64,000 nucleotides of DNA from an uncultured Clostridia bacterium (GTDB taxonomy: Bacteria > Bacillota > Clostridia > Oscillospirales > Oscillospiraceae), in contig CAMCRV010000007.1 in assembly GCA_945877365.1 (NCBI GenBank), positions 1-64,000 on the forward strand. Reading direction: 5' to 3'. The notes beneath the pieces were generated by a model, which was not told the origin of the DNA, made no database searches, and worked only from the letters and a program-made list of their open reading frames with translations. The position numbers and the translations under genes were made by a program. Each line of letters begins with the position of its first letter. Within the stretch, counting starts at the first letter, position 1. Positions 33,171 through 42,374 of this stretch are shown here, in pieces.

Positions 33171-33818
33171 CTAGATTTTAAAGCACTTTTGCAGGTCTTT
33201 ATATTTGCCCATGACCATCAGGGTGTTGTCCTCCCCCAGCAGGGTGTCGGGGGTGATGAAGGCATCCATGGCGCTGCCGGTTTTCACCGCCAGAATGTTG
33301 ATGCTGAATTTCTTTCGGATGTCCAGCTGGCCGATGGTCTTGCCCAGCCATGCCTTGGGGATGGAGACCTCAAAAATGGCATGGTCGCCCCCTATGTCGA
33401 TGTAGTCCAGAATGTGATTTGCGCTGCACCGGATGGCCGTCCATCGAGCCAGCTGCTTTTCGGGATAGACCACCTCGTCGGCACCGTTGCGCAGCAGCAG
33501 CTTTTCCTGCAGGTCGGTGGCTGCCCGGGAGATCACCCGGCGGGCGCCCATGTCCTTCAGCAGGCAGGTGGTTTCCAGAGAGCTTTGGAAATCGTCGCCG
33601 ATGGCCACGATGCACACATCATAGTTGTCTACCCCCAGGGAGTGGAGAAAGGCTTCGTTGGTGCTGTCGCCAATCTGGGCGTTGGTGACGAAGGGCAGAA
33701 CCGCCTGCACCAGCTCCTCGTTCTGATCCACCGCCATCACCTGATGGTTCAGCTGATACAGCTTCTGGGCGATGTGCCTGCCGAAGCGCCCCAGACCAAT
33801 GAGCAAAATGGATTTCAT
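33171..33818 (-). CDS. trkA: TrkA/KtrA family potassium channel NAD-binding protein
   Basis: MKSILLIGLGRFGRHIAQKLYQLNHQVMAVDQNEELV (RCK-N) and a TrkA-C domain. Confidence 0.94.
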   Translation of the reverse strand: MKSILLIGLGRFGRHIAQKLYQLNHQVMAVDQNEELVQAVLPFVTNAQIGDSTNEAFLHSLGVDNYDVCIVAIGDDFQSSLETTCLLKDMGARRVISRAATDLQEKLLLRNGADEVVYPEKQLARWTAIRCSANHILDYIDIGGDHAIFEVSIPKAWLGKTIGQLDIRKKFSINILAVKTGSAMDAFITPDTLLGEDNTLMVMGKYKDLQKCFKI

Positions 33819-33928
33819 GGGGAGATAACCTCCTGAAATTATATTTTTTCCATGATAGTGGAGGGAATATAAAAAGGGTGTTAAGGCCGCCTGAAAGATA
33901 TAAAGATTGCGTTAAGATTTGTAGGAAT

Positions 33929-34145
33929 GTGCTTATCGGTTTTACCCAGCCGCTTGATAAATTGTCATTTGTGGGGATGCCCAAAGCCTCCCCTGTGTAA
34001 GGGGAGGTGGCAAAAATCTATTGATTTTTGCCGGAGGGGTTGTCAATCCCCCAGTCAGCTTCGCTGACAGCCCCCTTTACACAAGGGGGCCTTTGGGTGC
34101 GCCAAATAACAATTTGCCGATTTGCTGACTTATGCCGATATGCAC
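33929..34145. repeat. Repeat family A copy 3, core inverted relative to copy 1
   Basis: Same terminal repeats GTGCTTATCGG...CCGATATGCAC; core reads agcctcccctgtgtaaggggaggtggcaaaaatctattgatttttgccggaggggttgtcaatcccccagtcagcttcgctgacagccccctttacacaaggggg. Confidence 0.85.
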
Positions 34146-34166
34146 ATTTAGAAAAGCCAAAAGGAC

Positions 34167-34222
34167 TTGACAGGAGAGGTTTAATGTGTTAAACTTCAGC
34201 CATGAGATTTAACGCGTTAAAC
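34167..34222 (+). promoter_or_regulatory. promoter with two overlapping/adjacent BlaI-type operator palindromes
   Basis: TTGACA 34167-34172, N17, TAAACT 34190-34195; palindromes GTTTAAtgtgTTAAAC (34179-34194) and TTTAACGCGTTAAA (34208-34221). Confidence 0.7.
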
Positions 34223-34241
34223 CTGACAGGAGGAAATGACT

Positions 34242-34592
34242 ATGCAAACACCGAAAATTTTTGAAAGTGAATACCGCTTCTGCCTGATTCTGTGGGAGCA
34301 GGAGCCGGTGAACTCCACCCGGCTGGTGGAGCTGTGCAGGGACAGGCTGGGCTGGAGCAAAGCCACCACCTACACCGTCATTCGCCGCCTTGCCGAGCGT
34401 GGGGTGCTGAAAAATGAAAATGCCACCGTCACCAGCCTGATTTCCAAGGAGGAAGCCCAGCTCAGCGAGCTGGAGGAGCTGATGGACAAGAAATTTGAAG
34501 GCTCCCTGCCGGCTTTTATCGCCGCCTTCGGCCACAGGCAGCAGCTCAGCGATGCCGATATTGCGGAAATCCGCCGGATTATTGAAGGATAG
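34242..34592 (+). CDS. blaI: BlaI/MecI/CopY family transcriptional repressor
   Basis: WSKATTYTVIRRLAERGVLKNENATVTSLISKEE: winged-helix BlaI signature; followed by an M56 peptidase gene. Confidence 0.9.
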   Translation: MQTPKIFESEYRFCLILWEQEPVNSTRLVELCRDRLGWSKATTYTVIRRLAERGVLKNENATVTSLISKEEAQLSELEELMDKKFEGSLPAFIAAFGHRQQLSDADIAEIRRIIEG

Positions 34593-34603
34593 GGGGGCGG
34601 ATC

Positions 34604-37339
34604 GTGGAAGCCTTATTTGTAAAGCTGTTGAATATGAGCATCACCGCCGGCTGGCTGGTTCTGGCGGTAATCGCTGTGCGGCTGGTGTTTCGCAGGGCGC
34701 CCAAATGGATGCTGTGCCTGCTGTGGGGAATGGTGGCGCTGAGATTGCTCTGTCCCTTCTCCATGGAAAGCGGCCTGAGCCTGATTCCCAGCACTCAGCC
34801 GCTGAAGCAGGAGATTGTGTTCACGGCTCCACCGGAACGGCAAGCCAGTGGGGAGATTCTGAATTCCATGGGAAGCGTGGTTCTGGAAAAAAGCCCCACC
34901 GCCCCGGCCAGAGGGGAGATTCTGGATGCCGGTGGAAATGTGGTTCTGGAAAAGGACTTGAACCCCTACAGCGCAGACCCAGAGCAGGTCTGGCTGTTTG
35001 TGCTGTCCCGGCTCTGGGCGGTGGGCGTGGGGCTGATGGTGCTGTATGCGTTCATCAGCTATCTGCTGCTGCGCCGCCGGGTGGCCACCGCCATCCCCAT
35101 GGGAAAGAATATCAAGCGCAGTGAGTTTGTGGATACCCCCTTTGTGCTGGGGCTGTTCCGCCCGGTCATTTACATTCCAGCCTGCATGGAGCCGGGGGAC
35201 ATCCCCTATGTGGTTGCCCATGAGCAGGCGCACATCCGCAGGCGCGACCACTGGTGGAAGCCGCTGGGCTTTCTGCTTCTCAGCATTTACTGGTTCAACC
35301 CGTTGCTGTGGGTGGCCTATATTTTGTTGTGCCGGGATATTGAGGCGGCCTGTGATGAAAAGGTCATCCGGGATATGCCCATGGAGAAACGCCGTGCCTA
35401 TTCCACAGCTCTGCTGCATTGCAGCATCCACCGCCGCCGGATTGCCGCCTGTCCTCTGGCCTTTGGCGAGGTGGGGGTGAAGGAACGGGTAAAAAGCGTG
35501 ATGAACTACAAAAAGCCTGCCTTCTGGGTGCTGCTGATTGCTGTGGCAATTTCCGTGGTGGTTGCCGTGTGCTTCCTCACCAACCCGATTTCTCCGGAAC
35601 TCCCGATTACGGAGGAACCGAGGGTTTTCACATGGTTTGACCGGTATTCTGCCAACCCGGAGGAGCAATATCCCAAGGAAACCGTGATGGAGCTGCCGGG
35701 AATGGCAGGAGCTTCGGTAGCCTATGACCAATCCGAGGATGAAATCCGCCTGACCACCGCCGAGGGAACACAGCCGGTGATTTCCTCGCCCTTTATGATG
35801 GAAAACATCTTCCTGACAGACCTCACTGAGGACGGCATCTGGGAAATCTGCGCCACCATCCGCACGGAGGAAACCATGCAGGTGCAGGTCTACGATGCCG
35901 CCGAAAAGCGGCTGTACACCCTGCCCAGCCCGGAAAACGGGATTTATGTGCTGACGGCCAAAGCAGACCGGTTGTGTGTGCTGGAAAAGGATGAAAACTG
36001 GAGTCAGGTGGGCTACGGTCAGCTGAGGCTTTTGGGCGGCGCCTTGCAGGTAGGGGAGATTGACCCGGAGGTTCGCGCCCTGACGGAGCAGGTGGTCTGC
36101 GTGGATATCAAGACCAATAAACACATCTGCCTGTCCTCCGGCGAAAAACGGCAGGAGATTCTTGACCTGCTCCATGGTTTGCAGGATGGGGTGGAGCCTG
36201 CCTCCCGGCAGGAGGTGGATGCCGCCCGGAAGGACACCTTCCACATTTCCCAGATCACAGTCCAGTATGCGCTGGGGCAGAGAAACCTGATTTTCTCCCG
36301 GGATTGTTCCATTCTGTGGGAGGAAAATGCCGACCTTGGCTATCGGGTTGTCAACCCGCAGCCCATCCGGGACTTTGTAACATCCGTCACCGACGGCGTT
36401 CGGGGAAAGACGGCGGTGGGAGAGCCCTTTGCAACCATGGATGCCCCATGGGACTGGTGCGCCGGAATCCACAGCAAGGCGGTGGAATCGGCACAGGCTC
36501 ATGTGTGTTTGTACGCCTACAGCAACGGCAGCAGCAGCGGCAGCAGCTCCACCGGCGGCACAATTTCCTATGATACCTTGGAGGAACTCCTTGCCATTCT
36601 CAACCGCCTGCCCAAGGATGCCTTTACCTCGGAGAAGGTGGTGAAGGGGAGAACCTACCGGGACATTCTCAACAATCAGAGGGAGAAGAATACCTCCATA
36701 GGCATTGTGGATGGGGTGAACAATCTGGGGGTGATTCTGAACTACCAGGACGGCAAAGTGACCCTGCTTCTCACCGACGAGATGGAAAAGGTGAGAGGAA
36801 AGGACGAGAGCTATCTGAATCCCACCCAGCAGTGGCTGGTGCAGGACTCGGCGCTGACGGCATTTATGGAGGAAATCACCGAGGAGCCCCCTGTGATTAC
36901 CTATTCCGTTGGCTCGGAATACGAATGGCAGGAGCCGCAGGAAATTTCCATGGGGGCGTATACCGTGAGCCTGCGCCTGATTGAAGGCTGGGAGGTTGAG
37001 AGAGTGGAAAACCCCACGGACTTCGGCATCCGCTGCCGCCCGGCTGATGTCACGGAAGGCTGGCTCTATTTCAGCTTCTGGCCGGAGGGCTATCACCCAC
37101 AGGAGGAAAACCGCCTGATTCTGGAAGGGGGCTTCTGGGAGTGGACAACGGTCACCAGCTATTCCGACGAGGCAGGAACGCCCAACAACTTCGATGTCAC
37201 CGATGCAGTTTGGTCCTATAAAAGGATTCTGCTGGACAGCGGCGAGTATGTGGTGATCAACGACGGGGCGGACAGCTGGTTCCGGGAGTATCGGGATCAG
37301 ATTGACGACACCATGCTGCTGGTGACGATTTCCGGATAA
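34604..37339 (+). CDS. BlaR1-like M56 family metallopeptidase with long extracytoplasmic C-terminal region
   Basis: TM N-terminus, YVVAHEQAHIRRRDHWWKPLGFLLLSIYWFNPLLW (HExxH, M56). The C-terminal about 570 aa do not show a penicillin-binding SxxK/SxN/KTG pattern that I can recognise. Confidence 0.88.
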   Translation: MEALFVKLLNMSITAGWLVLAVIAVRLVFRRAPKWMLCLLWGMVALRLLCPFSMESGLSLIPSTQPLKQEIVFTAPPERQASGEILNSMGSVVLEKSPTAPARGEILDAGGNVVLEKDLNPYSADPEQVWLFVLSRLWAVGVGLMVLYAFISYLLLRRRVATAIPMGKNIKRSEFVDTPFVLGLFRPVIYIPACMEPGDIPYVVAHEQAHIRRRDHWWKPLGFLLLSIYWFNPLLWVAYILLCRDIEAACDEKVIRDMPMEKRRAYSTALLHCSIHRRRIAACPLAFGEVGVKERVKSVMNYKKPAFWVLLIAVAISVVVAVCFLTNPISPELPITEEPRVFTWFDRYSANPEEQYPKETVMELPGMAGASVAYDQSEDEIRLTTAEGTQPVISSPFMMENIFLTDLTEDGIWEICATIRTEETMQVQVYDAAEKRLYTLPSPENGIYVLTAKADRLCVLEKDENWSQVGYGQLRLLGGALQVGEIDPEVRALTEQVVCVDIKTNKHICLSSGEKRQEILDLLHGLQDGVEPASRQEVDAARKDTFHISQITVQYALGQRNLIFSRDCSILWEENADLGYRVVNPQPIRDFVTSVTDGVRGKTAVGEPFATMDAPWDWCAGIHSKAVESAQAHVCLYAYSNGSSSGSSSTGGTISYDTLEELLAILNRLPKDAFTSEKVVKGRTYRDILNNQREKNTSIGIVDGVNNLGVILNYQDGKVTLLLTDEMEKVRGKDESYLNPTQQWLVQDSALTAFMEEITEEPPVITYSVGSEYEWQEPQEISMGAYTVSLRLIEGWEVERVENPTDFGIRCRPADVTEGWLYFSFWPEGYHPQEENRLILEGGFWEWTTVTSYSDEAGTPNNFDVTDAVWSYKRILLDSGEYVVINDGADSWFREYRDQIDDTMLLVTISG

Positions 37340-37392
37340 CCGCCAAAAAGTCCACAGATTCGGGAAGAATCTGTGGACTTTTCATCTGCTGG

Positions 37393-39339
37393 CTATCTGC
37401 CGGAGGGCACAATGCGGTACACCGTATAATCTCCGAATTGACCAAACAGTTCAAAGCCGGAGGGGACGGAACTCCTCTGGGCAAAGCCGGAGGAGCTATC
37501 CACGCAGACAAAATCGACACCGGAAAGAGTCAGTTGGTGAGCAGCCCACTGGGGCTCGTCAAAATCGGCCTTGTTGCAGAGGTCGAACTGCTGGGCGATT
37601 TCCAGAGGAGAAACGGTGCAATCCCCCACAGGCTGGTCAAAGTATTGCCGCTGGGTGTCCCGGCAGGCACCTAATATTTCAATCCGGTGGGAATACTGCC
37701 GCAGGAAGCAGTCTTTTTCAGACAGCCAGATTATCCTGACAGATCCGTCCGGCTCTGCCTGATCCAGCATGGCCTGCCCCATGGAGCACCAGAAGCTGCG
37801 CAATCCATATGGGTTGGTCTTTGCCTCTGCATTTGTTACGATACCCAAGCGATAGTTTACAGCCATACAGAAATCGGCAGGGGAGGATCTCAGAACCCCA
37901 ACCCCGGCCACAAAAAGAACAGCTGCTGTTGTGAGACCGACAACCAACTGCCTGCATTTGACAGAACATCCGCTGAATGCTTCTGCAACGGAATAAGCAA
38001 TGGAAAAGTAGATGGGAATCATCCAAAACAGGCGGAAATAAACATTTCCGGTGGAGAGATATTTGGATACGAAGGGGGTAAACAGCGGATTCAAAATTCC
38101 GGCAAACAGAGCGATGGTTCCGCCGAGAAGGATGAGCTTTGCCTTCCGGGAGCTGGACAGAAAAATATAGGCAAGGCAGAAGAGAAACAGATCCAGTATA
38201 TGGATGTTTACAGCACCTGTGAAGCTGCCTGACCAGCTGGGTTTTTCCATGGCAAGATATCGGGTTTGCTCGGTTACAACAGAAAAGTAGGCCAAGCCGG
38301 CGTAAATGATAACAGGCAGACAGGTGAGAACCAGGGGGAGGATAAGCTTTGGGATTTCCTTTCTCCGGTCAATGATCAGATAGGGAAGCCCCATGGACAG
38401 GCAGCACAGAAACGGCCAGAAAACGCCGATGATGGAGGAAGCAATGCCGGCGGTAAAAACAATCGATAAAATGCCCCAGCGTGTCCACGGGATGGGCTTC
38501 CGACCCAATTCAACAATTCCGGCACAGCCGTAGATGATGGCAGGATAAATGATAGACAGAAGAATGGACTTACCTTGGGAAGGAAATCGGATGATCCAGA
38601 AAGGGACATCACTGTGCTGATTATCCAAAAGCAGGAGCATCAGATAAACGAAGAGAAACACTAAGCCGGAGATAAGGGTGTCTGAATGTCGACTCACACT
38701 GCGGAAGGCCTGATACAGGGAACACCAGGAGACAAAATGGATAACAACAGTCAGGGTATTCCGGCTGAAAATGGTGGGGTGCATACCAAACAGGTGCGAC
38801 CAGTAGGCTTTCCAGAGTTCCAGCGTGGAGGCATCCACATTTTCAGGCATAGAGGTGTTGGAAATGCCGGACCAGATAAAGCCCTGAGGGAAATCCAGCC
38901 GGTTTTGGGAGAGGATCTCCATGACACGGGGCAGATAATAGCTGTCATCAGAGGTATCAAAGGAGAAACAGCAGGAGAGTAGAAGAGCGGCTGCCGCCAT
39001 GCCCAAAGCCAGCAGAACCATGGGCAGCTCCCTGTGGATGTTGCTCCAGACTGCCCGGATGTGGCTGCGAATCCGAAAAAACTGCGGTCTGGTCACAGAG
39101 GCAGAAAGGCCAGACAGGATAAAAAGCAGGAGAACTCCGCTATACACCCAGAACAGCAGGGTAAAGGATGTGTTGAGCCGCATCATGGGATAGGCGATTA
39201 CCTGAAATACAGCCAGAAGTGTCAAAAAACCCACCATCACGGCGTTGGTGAAGCTGAAGGGAAGCTTCAGAAGCTTCTGGACCGTAACACCGGAAAGCAA
39301 TACTGCCACCAGCAGGATGATTGCGGAAAAACAGATCAT
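37393..39339 (-). CDS. large polytopic membrane protein, paralog 1 (possibly DUF6077-like)
   Basis: About 12 hydrophobic segments; ends near-identical to the neighbouring ORF 39499-41448. Family name is a tentative recollection. Confidence 0.8.
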   Translation of the reverse strand: MICFSAIILLVAVLLSGVTVQKLLKLPFSFTNAVMVGFLTLLAVFQVIAYPMMRLNTSFTLLFWVYSGVLLLFILSGLSASVTRPQFFRIRSHIRAVWSNIHRELPMVLLALGMAAAALLLSCCFSFDTSDDSYYLPRVMEILSQNRLDFPQGFIWSGISNTSMPENVDASTLELWKAYWSHLFGMHPTIFSRNTLTVVIHFVSWCSLYQAFRSVSRHSDTLISGLVFLFVYLMLLLLDNQHSDVPFWIIRFPSQGKSILLSIIYPAIIYGCAGIVELGRKPIPWTRWGILSIVFTAGIASSIIGVFWPFLCCLSMGLPYLIIDRRKEIPKLILPLVLTCLPVIIYAGLAYFSVVTEQTRYLAMEKPSWSGSFTGAVNIHILDLFLFCLAYIFLSSSRKAKLILLGGTIALFAGILNPLFTPFVSKYLSTGNVYFRLFWMIPIYFSIAYSVAEAFSGCSVKCRQLVVGLTTAAVLFVAGVGVLRSSPADFCMAVNYRLGIVTNAEAKTNPYGLRSFWCSMGQAMLDQAEPDGSVRIIWLSEKDCFLRQYSHRIEILGACRDTQRQYFDQPVGDCTVSPLEIAQQFDLCNKADFDEPQWAAHQLTLSGVDFVCVDSSSGFAQRSSVPSGFELFGQFGDYTVYRIVPSGR

Positions 39340-39498
39340 AAAATCCTCCAAAACGATAAATATGAAATATTATATCAGCGGTAAAAACAGGTGTCAAGTA
39401 AACAGGGAAAAGCGGTGACCTTTCGCAGCAGTGATTTCCGGATAACCGCCAAAAAGTCCACAGATTCGGGAAGAATCTGTGGACTTTTCATCTGCTGG

Positions 39499-41448
39499 CT
39501 ATCTGCCGGAGGGCACAATGCGGTACACCGTATAATCTCCGAATTGACCAAACAGTTCAAAGCCGGAGGGGACGGAACTCCTCTGGGCAAAGCCGGAGGA
39601 GCTATCCACGCAGACAAAATCGACACCGGAAAGAGTCAGTTGGTGAGCAGCCCACTGGGGCTCGTCAAAATCGGCCTTGTTGCAGAGGTCGAACTGCTGG
39701 GCGATTTCCAGAGGAGAAACGGTGCAATCCCCCACAGGCTGGTCAAAGTATTGCCGCTGGGTGTCCCGGCAGGCACCTAATATTTCAATCCGGTGGGAAT
39801 ACTGCCGCAGGAAGCAGTCTTTTTCAGACAGCCAGATTATCCTGACAGATCCGTCCGGCTCTGCCTGATCCAGCATGGCCTGTCCCATGGAGCACCAGTA
39901 TTGCGACATCCCGTAGGGGTTTGTGCGAATCTCGGAATATCTCAACATCCTCAGGTTTTCACCCAGAAGAGCAGGCAGTTGGGACACAGGCACGATTGTC
40001 ATCAAAGCACCGGAGCCCAGAATGACAACAGCTGCTGCTGAACCTGCCAGAAGTTGCCTGCACCGGACAGACCGGGCGCCGAATACCTCGGCAATGGTAA
40101 ACGCCACGACGAAATGGATGGGAATCATCCAAAACAGGCGGAAATAAACATTTCCGGTGGAGAGATATTTGGATACGAAGGGGGTAAACAGCGGATTCAA
40201 AATTCCGGCGAACAGCGCGACGGTTCCGCCCACGAGGATGAGCTTGCTGCGCCTGGAACCGCACAGGCAGACAAACACAAGGGAAAACAGAAAAATATCC
40301 AGAAGGTTTTCACTTAGCACATATCTGAGGGTTTCCAGCCAGTTGGGACATGGAAAATCAAAATACCGGGTCTGGCGGGTGGCAATGGAAAAGTAGGACA
40401 GGCCGGCATAAACTACCACGGGCATACATGCCAGCACCAGCGGCCCAAGGAGCTTATGCAGATCCTTTCTGCGGTCAATCAGCAGATAGGAAACGCCGAA
40501 GGAGAAGCAGCACAAAAATGGCCAGAAAACGCCAATGATGGACACGGAAATTCCGGCAGTCAGCACCAGAGACATCACGCACCACCGATTCCATGGGATG
40601 GGCTCCTGCTTCAGCTCCACGACTTTGGCGCAGCTGTAAAGAATGGCAGGGTAGATGACAGACAGAATCAGGGACTTTCCATGAGAGGGATGGCGCATGA
40701 TCCAGAAGGGGAAGGAATCGTGCATCCAGGCGTCCATAAGCAGAAGAACCAGGTACACAGCCAAAAAGATGCATCCGGCTCCGGGGGAACCAGTGTGGTG
40801 GGAAAGACTCCGGTATGCCTGATAAGCAGAACACCAGCTGACGAAATAAATTACAAGAGACAGAGGAACTTTGCAGAAAATGGTGGGGTGCATACCAAAC
40901 AGGTGCGACCAATAGGCCTTCCAGAGTTCCAGCGTGGAGGCATCCACATTTTCAGGCATAGAGGTGTTGGGAATGCCGGACCAGATAAAGCCCTGAGGGA
41001 GGTCCAGCCGGTTTTGGGAGAGGATCTCCATGACGCGGGGTAGATAGTAGCTGTCATCCGAGTCACAGAAAGAATAGACCCCAAAAACCGTCAGAGCGGC
41101 TGCTATGGCCAGTACAGCCAGAATCAGCGCAGGGTAATCGCTGCGGAGGCTGTGCAGAACCGATCCTGTGTGATGGGATAGGGCGGATCGACCGTCAGGC
41201 CGCAGAAGCACCGCCGCACCGGCAGCCACCAAAAGCAGCAGGACGAGGCTGTATGTCCAGAACAGCAGGGTAAAGGATGTGTTGAGCCGCATCATGGGAT
41301 AGGCGATTACCTGAAATACAGCCAGAAGTGTCAAAAAACCCACCATCACGGCGTTGGTGAAGCTGAAGGGAAGCTTCAGAAGCTTCTGGACCGTAACGCC
41401 GGAAAGCAATACTGCCACCAGCAGGATGATTGCGGAAAAGCAGATCAT
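39499..41448 (-). CDS. large polytopic membrane protein, paralog 2
   Basis: Tandem copy offset by 2106 bp at the C-terminal end; N-terminal about 69 aa and C-terminal about 140 aa near-identical to paralog 1, interior divergent. Confidence 0.8.
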   Translation of the reverse strand: MICFSAIILLVAVLLSGVTVQKLLKLPFSFTNAVMVGFLTLLAVFQVIAYPMMRLNTSFTLLFWTYSLVLLLLVAAGAAVLLRPDGRSALSHHTGSVLHSLRSDYPALILAVLAIAAALTVFGVYSFCDSDDSYYLPRVMEILSQNRLDLPQGFIWSGIPNTSMPENVDASTLELWKAYWSHLFGMHPTIFCKVPLSLVIYFVSWCSAYQAYRSLSHHTGSPGAGCIFLAVYLVLLLMDAWMHDSFPFWIMRHPSHGKSLILSVIYPAILYSCAKVVELKQEPIPWNRWCVMSLVLTAGISVSIIGVFWPFLCCFSFGVSYLLIDRRKDLHKLLGPLVLACMPVVVYAGLSYFSIATRQTRYFDFPCPNWLETLRYVLSENLLDIFLFSLVFVCLCGSRRSKLILVGGTVALFAGILNPLFTPFVSKYLSTGNVYFRLFWMIPIHFVVAFTIAEVFGARSVRCRQLLAGSAAAVVILGSGALMTIVPVSQLPALLGENLRMLRYSEIRTNPYGMSQYWCSMGQAMLDQAEPDGSVRIIWLSEKDCFLRQYSHRIEILGACRDTQRQYFDQPVGDCTVSPLEIAQQFDLCNKADFDEPQWAAHQLTLSGVDFVCVDSSSGFAQRSSVPSGFELFGQFGDYTVYRIVPSGR

Positions 41449-41533
41449 AAAATCCTCCAAAAAGATAAATATAAAATATTATATCAGCGGTAAAAACAGG
41501 TGTCAAGTAAACTGACAGAAAGGAGAATAATTG

Positions 41534-41561
41534 TTGACAATCGAAGGGTTTATGGTATAAT
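41534..41561 (+). promoter_or_regulatory. sigma70-type promoter of the glycan cluster
   Basis: TTGACA, 16-nt spacer, TATAAT. Confidence 0.8.
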
Positions 41562-41571
41562 TAACTCGAAA

Positions 41572-41618
41572 AAAGCGGCAGCGCTGCCGCTTTCATGTTT
41601 TTTGTTCCAAAAAACATG
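41572..41618 (+). promoter_or_regulatory. two abutting hairpins in the 5' leader of the glycan operon
   Basis: AAAGCGGCAGCGCTGCCGCTTT (41572-41593) directly followed by CATGTTTTTTgttccAAAAAACATG (41594-41618). Confidence 0.7.
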
Positions 41619-41666
41619 ATGATACTCTGGATGAAGAATTTGTTTTGATAAGGACGGTGGCCATCT

Positions 41667-42374
41667 GTGAATGGACTTTTGCTGGTTGTGCCAGCTTTCA
41701 ACGAGGAGGAGAGCATCGCTGCCACTATCGAAATACTGCGTTCGCAGCCATATGATTTTGTCATTATCAATGACGGTTCTGCAGATCGAACCGCTGAGAT
41801 TGCAAAGGAAAAAGCAGCGCTGGTGATTGATCTGCCCTTTAATCAGGGGCTTGCCGGCGCATTTCTGGCAGGAATGCAGTATGCCAAAGCAAAAGGCTAC
41901 CGGTATGTTATGCAATTTGATGCGGACGGCCAGCATCTTCCTCAGTACATAGAGCCGATGCTGAACACAATGATGAAAACGAATGTGGATATCCTGATTG
42001 GCTCCCGTTTTCTGGAGGATACCATGCCTGTTTCGCTGCGTACATTTGGCAGCATCCTGATTCGTACTATGGTTAAGCTGACCACGGGGCAGTTGCTGAC
42101 TGACCCCACAAGTGGTATGCGCCTGTACAATAAGCAAATGATCGATGTGTTTGCCAATCGGACGGATCTGACCCCGGAACCGGACACCATTGCTTACCTG
42201 ATGAGAAACGGGGTGCAGGTCGGTGAATGTCCCATAACCATGCAGGACAGGTTGGCTGGAACCAGCTATCTCAGTTCCTGGTCGGCAGCGAAATATATGA
42301 TCCGTATGGCGTTTTCCATCCTGATGATCCAGTTTGTGCGTACCCGAATTGAAAGAAAGGAGGCTGTGCTATGA
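41667..42374 (+). CDS. glycosyltransferase family 2 (polyprenyl-phosphate glycosyltransferase-like)
   Basis: LLVVPAFNEEESIAATIEILRSQPYDFVIINDGSADRT, MQFDADGQH. Confidence 0.93.
   Translation: MNGLLLVVPAFNEEESIAATIEILRSQPYDFVIINDGSADRTAEIAKEKAALVIDLPFNQGLAGAFLAGMQYAKAKGYRYVMQFDADGQHLPQYIEPMLNTMMKTNVDILIGSRFLEDTMPVSLRTFGSILIRTMVKLTTGQLLTDPTSGMRLYNKQMIDVFANRTDLTPEPDTIAYLMRNGVQVGECPITMQDRLAGTSYLSSWSAAKYMIRMAFSILMIQFVRTRIERKEAVL

Noticed and set aside
34613-37096. 827-aa minus-strand ORF
   Set aside because: Antisense to the BlaR1-like gene; the M56 motif and operon context support the plus strand.
37393-41448. Tandem membrane-protein pair as an assembly artefact
   Set aside because: Interior blocks differ strongly, so the two copies cannot be one sequence assembled twice, though long reads should confirm copy number.
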